64,000 bases of DNA, from the NCBI GenBank assembly GCA_035610835.1, contig CM069449.1, positions 13,588,531 through 13,652,530 of the forward strand. The letters run 5' to 3'. The notes beneath the pieces are model-generated. The model saw only the letters and a list, made by a program, of their open reading frames with translations, was not told where the DNA came from and did not search any database. Of the stretch, positions 33,546-45,847 are shown in pieces; positions within the stretch are counted from its first letter, which is position 1, and each line of letters opens with the position of its first letter. Source of the DNA: Ophiura sarsii. Its lineage: Eukaryota > Echinodermata > Ophiuroidea > Amphilepidida > Ophiuridae. The translations under genes were made by a program, and so were the position numbers.

Positions 33546-36500
33546 CACTAACAGCAGCCTGATGCTGTGACGTCACCAGCGATGGTTTCCAGTGTTCAAT
33601 ACAATTTATTCCGTTAAAATATACTACCGGGTTCCAAATTGTCGGCAATCAATTATTTCCTTTCATCTAAACACTTCAAAAGAAGTAAGTTCCCCTTTAG
33701 GGTTTCCCTTATATTTTCAAAAATATACATTGGGTTGAAATGGGTTTTCTGTCAAATTGTTATGAGGTTCATACCAATACTTGACCAAAATTTCAAATCA
33801 ACAGGTTCTGTCATGCTTGAGTAAGCTTGTATTGAATGACAGAATGTCCCATTTCAAAAGTTGTTAAGAGAGCGTGCCTGAGAAAACCAAATGGTGGGCG
33901 GAACATGAAGGTTGTCGGATTTAGCTCTTTTTTGGTTTAGTATATGTACTTGATGAAATATTCATGGTGACAAGGTTTGAAAATTCTGGCCCCTATAGCT
34001 TAGATTTTGTGCCCCATCAAGTTTTAGCCCCTTTTAAGCCCCAAAATCTCCCAAAATTGCATATAATTGCCCATTTTTGCATAATGTTCATACTTGTAAT
34101 CTTGATGTCCATTGTCAAATTATTTTTTAATCGAGTTAAAATATTGTAAGTACATGGGTTTAGTATTGTGAAGATCAAACCAAATTTCACTTAACTCCTT
34201 CTTCCTCACCAGGGGGGTCCCACTTAGGACCCCCCTCAAATATCTTGATGTTTTATGTAAAAATGGGGCTATCTTCAATCGCTTGCAGGAATTTATCCCA
34301 GCAGTGAATTAAAATAACCTGATTGTAGTCTCATAGCATGACACATTGGCTATCAAAAACTATTCAAACTTAGCTGGGGAAATGTGTCTGAATACTGAAA
34401 AACATAGTGTTTCTATATAGTAATTTTTAATATTTTCTAAAACAAGAACACATATTAGTCGGGTATAAACAGGGGTTACAGTACACCCCCTTCTCCCAAG
34501 GACTCCCCCAAACCAACTTTTTTTACTTACTTTCATGGTTCTAAAACATATTCAGAATGTTACCAAAAATAATTTTGCTATGCTAAGGGATTATTCAAGA
34601 TGGCGTCCAAAATGGCCGCCAGAACTGGTCAGATCTCATAGAATGACATACATGTATAGCAATCAAAATGTATGGTGAAAGTATAGTTTTAATAGTGGGA
34701 TGTATGCATAAGACCACTACACTCTCAGAACGTTTGCTTTGTTGACACGCCTAAATCCAAGATGGTCGCCAAAATGGCCGCCAAAAATGGTAAAATTTCA
34801 TAAATTGGCATAATAGGAACCAACATGCAAGTTTTAACGATGGGGTGTATGTGTTAGACCACTAGTAACTCATGTCCAGTATTTTGCTTTGTTATCATAT
34901 TTAAAAATCCAAAATGGCGCCCAATTGGGTCCCAAAATGACTAAACCAATTTGGAATTCAGTAAAATGGGATAATATCAACCAAAATGTATCATGAAAGT
35001 ATAGTTTTAATGATGGGATGTATGTATTAGACCACTAGTAACTCATATCCAATAATTATTTTGATTTGTTAACATACTTAATAATGCAAACAGGTCCCAT
35101 AATGACTGAACTAATTGTCGGAATTCCATAAAATGGGATAATATAACCAACATGTATGATGAAATTATAGTTTTAACATTGGGATGTATGTATTAGTCCA
35201 CTAGTAACTCCTATCCAGTGTATTTGCATTGTAACAATGTACTTTAAATCCAAGATGGCCATCAAAATGGCCACTGTAAATGTAAATATAGTCTACATGA
35301 GTGTATGGTAATCCAAAATAGATTGTGAGTGTATATTACATCAAATTCACCAACTAGTATGTTCTAAACTGATAAGGCCCACCTCTGTGACAATTCTGAT
35401 TCTGTATCACTTTCCAAAATGGCTGCCAAAATTATTAATTTGATATTATATGACCTAAAACAATTGTTTTGTAAAACTATGTAATACCAATACCCCCAAA
35501 TATAACGGGACAGCATACACTATGTGTCTACGATAAAGCCTAGTGGCTGTAGATCTGATCATACATGTTGATTCATATGCCAATTTATAGAATGTTAACA
35601 TTTTTGGCAGCCATTTTAGCGGCCATCTTGGATTTAGGTGTGTTAACAAAGCAAAAGTTCTGGATATGAGTGTCTAGTGGTCTAAATACATACATTCCAC
35701 TTTTAAAACTATACTTTTACAATAAATTTTAACGTACCAAAATATATTTGGTAACGTCCTGAATATGTTTTAGGACCATGACAGTAAGTCAAAAAGTTGG
35801 TTTGGGGGAGTCCTGTGGGGTGGGTGAGGTGTACGGTAATCCCATACCCGACTAATTTTCTTATTCATAATATCCAATAACTGGTGAACATGAGTCATGT
35901 AGATGATGATGCCTAACACATCATTCTTGGTCCCTCTGATATCAAGGCTGCTGTAGTTGTGCATGGTTTGCAAAAGATCAGTATACTATAAGTAGACCTC
36001 AGCTGGTCCACACAAATTCTAAATATTGTTTGTGTGACATCTCATTCACCATCTTGTTATTTAAAAAATGTGGTAGCCCAAATAGTAGGCTATTGCCCCA
36101 AAGTTAAAACACATGTTACTAGAAGAAAATTAGATAAGATTAAATCAAACTAGAAAGTGATGCATTTCCCATCTATCTATCTATGAGTCTAACTTTTGCC
36201 CTAGTTATTTTATTGGGATAATGATGGGAATTGTGCCTCTACTATATAGAAACACTTTGTCCTTGCATCTATAGATATACATTTATATCAAGGGTGATAA
36301 TGTATACGTATTCAATTGTCATAGTCCAATTGTTATAGTCCCTATAGTAGAATATCTATTCTAGCACACACCACCCATGGATCAGTCATCCTCCCGTTTG
36401 GAAAAAAATACTATAAGATAGAAACACCTTTTTTACCCTTAGGCAATTCCACATTTCCAGTATGATTGACACTAGGATCAATGTATTTAAAACTAATGAT

Positions 36501-37850
36501 GTAAAAAACTGATTGATGTAGGCTATTTGTATTTGAACCTGACCTATTCTAAGCAAACTATTGTGTCTAAGTTATATTACTATACAATCTAGAAACACTG
36601 ATTGCTTCACAAGACCGTTACCTTTGATTACACAAACCTTTGCTTCAATTCTCTGATGTGAGAGACTTTGGAATAAAGCTATCGCTGCTCAGAAGCAGCA
36701 ATGTATGGTTTAAGTAACCTTTTAAAATCAAAACAACAATATCTTATTTCAAAACACTTATATAATATTTTCTGTCTAGAAACAATCATTTAGATACAAA
36801 TATAAATATATTCTTAAAGTCTGTGATCTTTGATTGAATTACATCCCTGTATTACAACAATTTCTCAAATAAATCATATATATTCAATTGTTTAAAAATG
36901 TCTAAAATGCCTTATAGAAACACTGCATTGGGTGTATCTAGAAACCATTTCCCCAGAACAGATTTACGTTTTCTGAAGAGACAAGTGATTTAGCTATTCG
37001 GCTATGAAAGAAATTTTTCAATTCACTGCTGGGATAAAATCCTATTCACATTTAAAGATTGCCCCTTTTTCGTCACAAAAATCAATGCCTCGTAGGGGCA
37101 CTTTTTCTGTGACCCCCCTCGTAATTCAGAATGAGGTGAGTGATTTTTGGTTGAATCTACACAATACCAATGCTGTATATCAATGATATATGGACTGGAT
37201 TCAAAAATCAGTTGATGCAAAGAATCCCATTTTGTGCCTTTAGAAACAGAGACAATTTAAACGATTTTATACGATTTTATGGCTCAAAATGGGGCTAAAA
37301 TGCCATGGGGCAGAAAATCCAAGTCAGGGGGGTCAGAATTTTCAAACTTTGTCAACCTGAATCTTTCATCAACTGTACCCAGCAAACTATATATGAGCAA
37401 TATTGGACAACCTTCATGTTCCTAGATTTTGTCATATCATCCTATTCTCTCAGGCATGCACTCTTAAAATAATGTTTAGTAGTGTGTGTGTATCAATTGA
37501 CGACATCAATTTCTCATAGTGTTGATGAGGCGCGCTATTCGATATGGAAGTCCAACTCTTGTTGTACCAGAATTTTAACCCAACAGGTGCTTCCATGCTC
37601 AATTAAACGTTATTTTAGCAACTTTTGAAATGGGACATTCCGTCATTCAATACGTGCTCACTCGAGCATGACAGAACCTGTTGATTTGAAATTTTGGTCA
37701 AGTATTGGTATGAGGCCCATAATCATTTGACTGAAAACCCCATTTCATTCCAATGTATTGTTTTGGAAATATAAGGGAACCCCTAAAGGGGAACTTACTT
37801 CTTTTGAAGTGTTTATGTCACAGCACCACCAGGCTGGTAGTGAGATTCAT
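33546..37850. mobile_element. Large foldback-type element, ~4.3 kb, arms ~1.3 kb
   Basis: Successive blocks of the left side recur inverted on the right: CACTTCAAAAGAAGTAAGTT (33676 / 37790), AATTTCAAATCAACAGGTTC (33790 / 37680), AACATGAAGGTTGTC (33902 / 37413), TTTGAAAATTCTG (33977 / 37335), TTATCCCAGCAGTGAATT (34295 / 37022), GGGGAAATG...GTGTTTCTATA (34376 / 36913) and ACTCCCCCAAACCAACTTTT (34501 / 35797). The right side has an additional ~1 kb (35900-36900) with TAGAAACACT words at roughly 170-bp spacing. Outer ends near CACTAACAGC / GGCTGGTAGTG are imperfect and no target duplication is clear. No protein-coding frame is seen. Arm identity is about 75-85 percent by eye, so it is old. Confidence 0.85.
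34595..35640 (+). repeat. Tandem repeat rich in AAGATGG / AAAATGGCCGCC motifs, ~140-170 bp unit
   Basis: Units contain AAATCCAAGATGG, AAAATGGCCGCC, CATAAAATGGGATAATA, GAAAGTATAGTTTTAAT, GGGATGTATGTATTAGACCA and CTAGTAACTCATATCCA. Starts lie near 34600, 34757, 34905, about 35075 and 35248. An inverted unit lies at about 35560-35730. It forms the centre of the large foldback 33546-37850. Confidence 0.82.
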
Positions 37851-37859
37851 ATCATTTTA

Positions 37860-40560
37860 GCAAGGGATAGACTCTGTAAAGTGTCCTATACGACAAACCA
37901 GAATTTGTATCTACCACCATGACCACTGGGCCGGCCGATGGCCCTGGTGCATATGGTGGTCAACTCTGTCCGGAAACAAGGGTTATGTCAAATGTTGTGC
38001 CATGTATATCACTCAGCTCATTATCCATTGGGTTTTCATGGCTGTGCACCATGTTTCCGCTTTCTACAACTTGTGTCAGTTATTTTTAGAGAATGACCCA
38101 GATATTTTTTTTTGTAACTTAGCCAGTTCTGTAAATTATAAATGGACTTTCGATGAAAACGTCTGCTTGTAATGTAGACAAAGGTAGAAGCATTGACTAA
38201 CATGACTGCTGTTTAAATAATTCAGTAGGCCTATATTTCGAAAACACTTGATCACCTTATGTTAAGAACATTTAAACATTTTCTGTGGATACTGCGCTTA
38301 ACAACGAGCAAGAAACGGAAGTCCTGACCTGAGACGAGGTCATATGTCACAACCTATAAGTGTTTCTATACGGAGTTTCGCTTTGCTTCTGTTAAATTGA
38401 TAGTCTAATAATCTTTTATACGAGCAAGATATCATATCACTTCTAGTCCTAAACTGCCACGAGGTTATGTCAAAAACCTATAGAAGCTTTCTTGTCAAAC
38501 TGCTGTTGAATTCCATAGTGTAAATCAGTGAAGCATGACGGGAAATGAAAAAGCCAAACTACTACAAGAAACGGAAGTCCTGACCTGACACGAGGTCATA
38601 TCCATCTCTTAAAATTGTTTCTAGAAGTTTTGATAATGCAAAACAATCCAATCGTGGCAAGAGTGGGCCCCTAATATAGGCCTATAGCTACTATACAAAA
38701 TAAATCTTGTGGTCTTCATTATCATTAATCTGGATCACCCTGATTCATCATATCATGGTTTATTATTAAAACATCATTATTCACTTTGTTTTGATAATAC
38801 TTAGGCTAGTCACGATATGAAATGCAATAGACCGTGATCATTGTATGCCCCCATGCCCAAGTTAGACGGCGTAGCAGCAGACGGAGTTAATGCGCCATGG
38901 CAAAAAGGCTAACTCGACACGGCCGGGCATATATTTTGAAGTAACTCTCTGCAAGCGTGGCAAGTGTTTTTGTAACAACATTGCACATAAAGAATGGATT
39001 ACGTTTTAGATAATGACATGATTAATGTGTGGTAAATGTGTAATGTTGTCATGCCTTTTGCGTGGCAAGTGTTTTTGTACCGCATTGAGAATGATTTGCG
39101 TTTTTAGATAGTGACACAATTAAAGTGTGGTAAAGTAAAATGAGTATTTGGTCATGGATTTTTGCTGCAGATAAGGTCATAATCACCGAAGGAATTACGA
39201 TTGTCATAATCCACCACCACAGGTAACAGGGCCACTTTCTCCAACTTCTTGAAGATTCTAGACTTGCTGCAAGTCCTTGGGCAGCAAAGATACTCGTACA
39301 TAAAGATAATCTCCTAATATTGGACCTCTACTCTCCCTAAGAAAAATACTGATTTTAGATTGCTACTATCCCACACATATAGTCAATCTGTGCGTATCCC
39401 TACCATATAGCACCACCCACCACCACTACATGTCCACTTATGTCGCATGTCACAACACACACCATTGACTGAACATCACTGTATCAACTCGCACATGTGC
39501 TGCTTTCAAAATACCAAATTGCAACATTCCAAAAACCGAAGTCGCTCCGAGAACCGACACGCCCGAAGTTATTGCGACTCAGGAAAATCAAAACCCTGTT
39601 GACAAGTTAAATAGGTGGATATGGGGGCTGATGTGTGGAGTGGTTGGGCATTTTCTACACTTTATACTGGTAGTATTATTATGTGATACATAGGCTATAA
39701 ATAAAGTGACATCAAACAATAACGCCTTGAATCAAGGCTAGACGATTCTTGAACTTGTCTTAAAATCACTTCCATTTGAAATTGTTTGAAATAATTTGAA
39801 GTTGCTTGGAATAATTTGAAATTGCTTGAAATTGCTTACAAATGTTGAAATTCATCTGAAATTGATATTGTCACCCATAATGCGCATATAAGAACGTTAT
39901 TTCTACAGGTCGTGGTAAATACGCAATGAGTAAAAAAAATACAGAAATCCCGAAGATCTGAGGAGTTAGTTGACAACTTGATTTTCATTCTCAAATAAAG
40001 TATGAATATTTTCACTTTTGCAACAATTATTTAGTTTGTTGTTTGTTATTGCTGTTCTCAATATTAACCGTTAAACAACAAAAATAAGTGTCGTAAAGAC
40101 TCCACTTTGATTTCCTCGACCTCTTTTTAAAGCCTCATAATTGTAGTATACAATCTTTTGGTGACGTTCTTACATCAGACATAAATCCTGGAAATGAATC
40201 TCAAAACATGAGGGATATCATCGTACAAATTCACACCGGAAAAATCTAATTATTAGATATCGTACAAACTTTTTTACTCGGGCAATTTTCCATATCTTCA
40301 GATATATCAGATATAGATGCTTATTCATGTTATACTCAGTGATCCGTGATAAACAAACACGCATGTCTGGATGACAATAGGGCATACATTATATTGAGAT
40401 AAAGCAAACAATATTTTCCAGTGCAAAACAACAACTTTCCGTCCTGCTTTTCGGGTATGCCAAAACTGTTGCAAATGATATGAAATGAACATGAAATAAA
40501 CAATAATTGTTGGCACATGTTGATAAATATTATTCGCGATAACAAGATGACGTATAGAGT
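37860..40560. other. Non-coding stretch with local duplications
   Basis: No gene recognised. AAACGGAAGTCCTGACCTGA plus CACGAGGTCATAT recurs at 38313, 38455 (partial) and 38571. A ~105-bp tandem pair with GCGTGGCAAGTGTTTTTGTA lies at 38956 and 39060. A TTTGAAATTGCTTGAA minisatellite spans 39770-39850. Confidence 0.6.
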
Positions 40561-40565
40561 TTTAA

Positions 40566-40775
40566 CGCTTTCCACGCGACGACAGTTCAAAAACTTCACA
40601 GAATGTTTTTAAAAATGTCAACATTATTGAATCTCATCTCTATATTTGGAATCACCATGAGAAATGCATTAAAATCAGTACAAACATGCCTAGTATTGGT
40701 TCAGTAATTCTTGAGATAGACTTTGAAAGTTTGAAAAGGTTTATGAAAAATCTGTTTTGTCATGGTAAAACTCAT
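40566..40775 (-). mobile_element. MITE, CACTTTCCACGCGGC family, right end lost
   Basis: TTAA (40562-40565) then CGCTTTCCACGCGACGACAG. Reverse-oriented internal blocks follow to TTGTCATGGTAAAACT, where the second terminus is missing and the GCCCGC element begins within about 15 bp. Confidence 0.8.
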
Positions 40776-40789
40776 TAGCTTACAAGGCC

Positions 40790-41715
40790 CGCTTAGCAGC
40801 GCTATAAATTGATGCCCTGAAAACCGTCAACAAATTTAAATATTCGCCTTCCATCCAATCTGGTTGCTATATATGACATAATTCTCGTGTGCAACCAACC
40901 GGCTGTATTGAGTAGTTTAAAGGCATGAGCGTAGATGTAATTTGCAACATAATGGAAACTTACCCATGCGGTTAGCCCCGAATTTAAATATATGCACTGG
41001 GTAATCCTCTCGTAGTATTAATGATAACAAGAGAAGATATCGGTATCTTCCCAGAAACCAGTGTGTCCGATCAAATTACCATGTCTTATTAACTTACACT
41101 TTTTACTGCTGTTGACAAATTTAGAGGCATTAAAGCATAATGCATTGTGGGAAGGACCTTTTCTTGCTGGCCATACTTTTCGATCGGCTATTGTCATCAT
41201 TTGAGTCAGATAGTTGAATGTATCCACATGTACAGAAATACTCACAAAGGATTGGTAATCGATCCATATCTGTATGGAGCATACACGCATGATATGCCTA
41301 ACAAAGCGGGCATTTCAAAAGTGTATTTCACACACGGGTGCCCACACTGGTGCAGTAAAGCTATCGGATTTTGGACCGGACAGAAATCATAACCTTCCCA
41401 CAATGCATTATATATTTATGTTTTGGAGCTTTTAAAAGTGATATTTCCCTCTATAACATGAATCGTTAGTGAAAAAAATAACATAAATTGATAGAGCAGA
41501 ACTAGAACTTTGCAATGGTGTGTTTTATTTTACTAACGATTCATGTTTACCCAGTTTATTCTGAACCAGGAATGGGAACCATGTACTAAATTATGAGAGT
41601 GCACGTTTGATTAGACATAGTAATGCGACCAGCCACAATGGTTTCTGGGAAGCTCCTCTTTTCTTCTCTTAATGATAACAATACGTTTACCAGAGCGAAT
41701 TAATAGCGCTTCTAA
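40790..41715. mobile_element. GCCCGCTTAG-TIR element interrupted by another element
   Basis: The left part (GCCCGCTTAGCAGCGCTATA, then blocks collinear with 7834-8090) and the right part (ACGTTTACCAGAGCGAATTA, AATAGCGCTTCTAAGCGGGC) match the uninterrupted copy at 7834-8142. They are split by 41030-41669. A ~25-bp segment with GTAGTACCGCTCGTACACGC in the other copy is missing here. Confidence 0.82.
41030..41669. mobile_element. TIR element nested in the GCCCGC element, 11-bp target duplication
   Basis: It starts AGAGAAGATATCGG, with CTTCCCAGAAACCA a little further in; it ends TGGTTTCTGGGAAG...TTCTTCTCT, about 31-bp TIRs. It is flanked by TAATGATAACA (41019-41029 and 41670-41680). The homologous uninterrupted site at about 8082-8110 has no insert. 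The 640-bp interior contains the facing pair CATTGTGGGAAGGACC / AACCTTCCCACAATGC (about 41142 / 41391) and a second TATAACATGAATCGTTAGT / ACTAACGATTCATGTTTA pair (about 41452 / 41530). No transposase. A 9-11 bp duplication fits Mutator-like elements. Confidence 0.88.
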
Positions 41716-41739
41716 GCGGGCAATTTAGTTCATGAATAA

Positions 41740-42380
41740 CCGCGTGGTGGACCGTAACGGCGTAAAAAATCTCGTCCAGATTCGTGAACAATGAATGAAT
41801 GATGAGCCCGGTCAAAGTACTAGATCTAAGGATCCCGACACAATTTAATGACCCATGGTTCCGACATGACTTGCGGTAAAAATATGTCCTACCCCATCCC
41901 CTCGCAACATCAGTGGTCGAAGTTCCCTATGTTTAGCCTGTATGTCACTCATGCTTCATAATGTTAGGATAGTTTGCGTAATTGAGAGATTTTGGCTCAA
42001 TAATAACGGAGGGACGCAACTTCTTTAGCACTGTACACTTGTCAGACATGGCTTATATAAATACTTTTTGATTAGGTCATTCTCGGATTATGGTTTTAAG
42101 CCCGGTGAATTAACCAATTAATTATGTTAATGACTGCGTGGATGTGGTAGCAGTTATAAACGTGATAAAGGATTAGCTTAAAACAAGTTCGACAATAATA
42201 GCCCTATACTACCGGTGTGACCAGATTCGACAATTATCTGTAGTTCTAATTTTACATTTAAAATAAAGTGAGTCTCAATCGTTATATTTTGTAATGGACC
42301 AAAACCCGGATATTTACATATTTATTGTTTGTTCTGTTGGTTGGGGTGGTCTCCTGAAACACATAAACTGAGTTTTCAAA
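41740..42380. other. Non-coding stretch
   Basis: AT-rich; nothing recognised beyond the flanking elements. Confidence 0.5.
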
Positions 42381-42385
42381 GTCAA

Positions 42386-42759
42386 AGGTATATTATGTGA
42401 TCTTTCCAGGGAACGCCATCAACATCGAAAATAAATTTGAAAGAAGATTTTCTTGCAGATTTACATTTCTGATCATAAATCGTACATACATTCCAAGTTA
42501 CAGGGCGATACGATTCTCAATTACTTCAAAATCATGATTTTAGAGTGAAAATAAACTGTCGGATTATCCGACAGTTTATTATTTTCACTCTAAATTCACT
42601 CTAAAACCATGATTTTGAGGTAATTAGGAATCGTATCGCTCTGTAACTTGGAATGTATGTATGATTTATGATCAGAAATGTAAATCTGCAAGAAAATCTA
42701 CTTTCTAAAAAAAATAATGAATAGAGGGCGCTCTCTGGAAAAGATCACATAATATGCCT
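42386..42759. mobile_element. Foldback MITE with ~185-bp arms (TTAA type)
   Basis: The two halves are near-complete inverses around the centre AAACTGTCGGATTATCCGAC. The ends are AGGTATATTATGTGATCTTT and AAGATCACATAATATGCCT. TTAA is intact on the right (42760-42763) and appears as TCAA on the left (42382-42385). The right half contains AGAGGGCGCTC. Non-coding. Confidence 0.88.
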
Positions 42760-43369
42760 TTAAACAAAATGTTCGAATACTAAATCTTTTAAATTCGTTG
42801 CAGGTGCAAGAGTGATGATGTTTGTTATATTATCGTCTTTTAATAAATCCCGCAATTATCAGTGTTTGTAAAGATGGGATTTCTAGGCCTACCCACATTC
42901 GCGGATACTACGTATCAATGCGCGCATTTTCAACTTCGCGTAGCAAACACAGATAGGCTATAAATAAATGCTAATAAATAATATACGGGTTGTCTGCAAG
43001 ATAGCTATTTACCCCCTTTTCTAAGCTGGCCTGCATCTGTAGTCATAAGGATTAAAGTCATTTTGTAGGGGTATAATTGATCTTTAGTGCCTAAACGTGT
43101 TAGATCTCGGAGCTTGAGTAAGGTCATGAGAACTAACACACGGAGCCGCGGGAGTGCCCATGTGTTAGGTTATGTTGACATGGTCAAATGATGGTCGGGA
43201 CCTCCAATAAGATGATGATAGGTGTGAAATGTTGTGTCTACAAATAAGCCGCAAAGAGACTGATCTTTTATGTTCCATGAAGGAACAGCAATTGGCCACT
43301 ACACTTATAGATGACATCTTTGTTTGGCACGAGTTTATAAAAACATGGATCCGTAACAAACACGATGCA

Positions 43370-43720
43370 TTCGCGCGCATCTGACGCGTAAATAACAATG
43401 GACCTACGGCACATAATCTCCTGGCCACAGTTCGACATACGTGGGCGCACTTCGATCAGGCTGGGTACGCATTAGACTTTATCCTCCAGTCGTACAATAC
43501 GCTCCACTGCGTTCGCTGTTGTGACGACTGGAAACGATCCAGCCCAAATGTCCGAGCACTTTCAAAGAACAGTTTGCATACCGCGCGAGCTGCGTCTTGC
43601 ACAAACACGCGCATTGGTTGGGCACTTACGCACACGCTGGCCCCGACGCAGGCGCACACATTCATCTGAAACAGTAAAAACACGACTGAATCATGCACCA
43701 TCAAGTTGATTTATCGTGTT
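43370..43720. other. CpG-enriched patch without a supportable gene
   Basis: CpG density is much higher than in the neighbours (CTGACGCGTAA, CATACGTGGGCGCAC, CCGCGCGAGCTGCG, CCCCGACGCAGGCGC). Overlapping open frames of 60-87 codons on both strands are explained by the low stop-codon frequency of GC-rich sequence. It could be an unmethylated regulatory region or first-exon neighbourhood; I cannot decide. Confidence 0.4.
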
Positions 43721-44150
43721 AAATTCATTACTACTAGCCGATCGTCCGTCGTTTTATTTACGAGCCGGCACTGCTCTGTTTACCGGGTTGTTGGTCAATA
43801 TTTTACGAGGTACATATTTTCACATACCTATGGAAGAAACCCCCAAACTAGGCTTAGTTTTAGAAGGCCTGCTGTCCCATGATTGTCCTTCTTTTTATTC
43901 GTAGAGAAATAAATAAATGAAGTGTTAATTGATTTCCAATATCGGCCGGTAAAAGATATATATTCGTCCCAGGGAGGGCCGAGGTGGCAGATGCCCGACA
44001 GTAGGCCGTGCAGCCTGAGAAATACCTTAGGTACGTATAGTTATAGTCTCAGGTGCAGCGAGACAACAAAAGTCTGATACTAGTCATGATAGTGAAGCTT
44101 TATATTTTGGAAGTGCATGGGCTACAATTTAAACTGTTTGGCCTACGTAG

Positions 44151-44375
44151 CAGTGGCGTAGCCAGGTTTTTCTCAGTGGGGGGGCAAAGGGGGGGCCGGG
44201 AGTTTTGGTGGGGGGGGCAACAACCAAATTGAGGATTGAATTTCCTTGTGTTGTGAATAGGTTAGTCCCAAATTATTTCAACTGACATTTCCCACAGGGG
44301 GGGCAACAGGGGGGGGCAGAGAACCCCACAGGGGGGGCAGCTGCCCCCCCTTGCCCCCCCTTGGCTACGCCACTG
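44151..44375. mobile_element. hAT-type MITE with 8-bp duplication CTACGTAG
   Basis: It begins CAGTGGCGTAGCCAGG and ends TTGGCTACGCCACTG, flanked by CTACGTAG at 44143-44150 and 44376-44383. The interior is 225 bp of G7-G8 and C7 blocks. Same end family as 12973-13426. The target itself is palindromic. Confidence 0.95.
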
Positions 44376-44383
44376 CTACGTAG

Positions 44384-45410
44384 GGGTAAGATCATGGTAA
44401 ATATTGACAACATGTTCAGTACAAGACCACCCCTCCATTATTACTCACAGTCACACAAATTACAAATATATAAAATAATAACGAAATATTTACAAAACAA
44501 AAACAAAACTAATTGATTCAATGAATCAAAAAAAATATATCAACACACTAATTTGTTGAATGTTTTGTATAAAAGATAAATATGAATTTAAAACAAATAG
44601 GCCCCTATATCAACTTGATTTAGATTGAGTGTGTAAATGCTTTTCACCTTCATTGTTTATAAATCATTTCATAGGCTGAGTAGGCGAGTCATTTAGTGAT
44701 GGAGCAAGAAGGCAGGAGGGTATGAAGCTGGCATAGGAAGGCAGAATGTATGCAGTGGCGGCACTACAGGGGGTCGAGATGACGTAGTGCGCACAACGGA
44801 TAACCATTGCACCGTTTTGGGGTGAGGTTGAGCAGGCGTACTTTACGCGAGCTCAACCTCATGTGACGTGGGCCCATAGGCTCTGACCGACAACAACCTG
44901 GTTTTGACGCCATAGTGCATGTGAAAGCATCCCCATACTAGAAGCTTCCTAAAAAGAAGAGCTTCCCCAATTTGATAAAACAAAAAGATATGAAAATCAA
45001 CCCTGAAAATAATAAAAATCTGAATACAAAGATTACCCAGCTCATCTGGACACTTCCCACACACCCATGCGTGTGTAAGGATTATATATATTATTTTCAT
45101 TATTAATCATCATTAATCATCATAAATATATCTTACTTTTGATTAGAAATGATAACAACTGTCTAGACATATTCATAATTGCATAACGTTAACGTTTGTC
45201 TAGATTTTATACTATGATACAATCAAATATCATCGCGTTGACCATGATGTGTTGACCAACAATGCTTTCATAATCATCATCATTTTTATTCTACATGTAG
45301 TAGTGCTCCAATAGTACTTCTCCCGTCCATTCAAACGGTTTGTTTTCTACACAAGGCCGTGAGGAATGCGATAAATTTGCCCCGCCATTTTGAAAGATGG
45401 CTGCCATTTA
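44384..45410. other. Non-coding stretch
   Basis: A possible hAT left end CAGTGGCGGCACTACAGGGG lies at 44755 with no partner seen. A hairpin GAGGTTGAGC...GCTCAACCTC lies at 44823-44860. Otherwise AT-rich with no recognised gene. Confidence 0.5.
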
Positions 45411-45416
45411 TATTAA

Positions 45417-45643
45417 CCCTTTCCACGCCGCTGTTAATTTTACCATATACAAAACAGATTTTCCAGAAACCTTTCCCAACTTGCAAGGTCTATCTCAAGG
45501 ATTATACTGAATCAATATTATGCATGATTGTGCTTATTTCAATGCATTCTTATGGTAATTTCGATAATTTTGACTTTTTTGAAACATTATGTGCAATTCG
45601 AATTTCGGAATGTCGTCTGCAGACGCCTGTCGCGTGGAAAAGG
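45417..45643 (+). mobile_element. MITE, CACTTTCCACGCGGC family, both TTAA flanks intact
   Basis: TTAA (45413-45416), CCCTTTCCACGCCGC left, GTCGCGTGGAAAAGG right, TTAA (45644-45647). 227 bp with the typical interior. Confidence 0.87.
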
Positions 45644-45847
45644 TTAAAAGGGGATTGCCGGACCAGTCTTGTTAATACAAGAAAAACGAAAATAGAATGA
45701 AACTTCAACATAACACGAACCAGCCTTGCTGAAATGAACTTGAACAAAGTAAGAATTTATATTTAAATACGAAACGTCTCGATATTCTGTTCGAGATACA
45801 ATACGATAATTGTAGTCTGCAAACCTGAGTAGTATGTACGTAGTAAT

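Noticed and set aside
43165..43904. Cluster of 60-87 codon frames on both strands
   Set aside because: GC-rich sequence lowers stop frequency; frames overlap on both strands with no motif or splice structure I trust.
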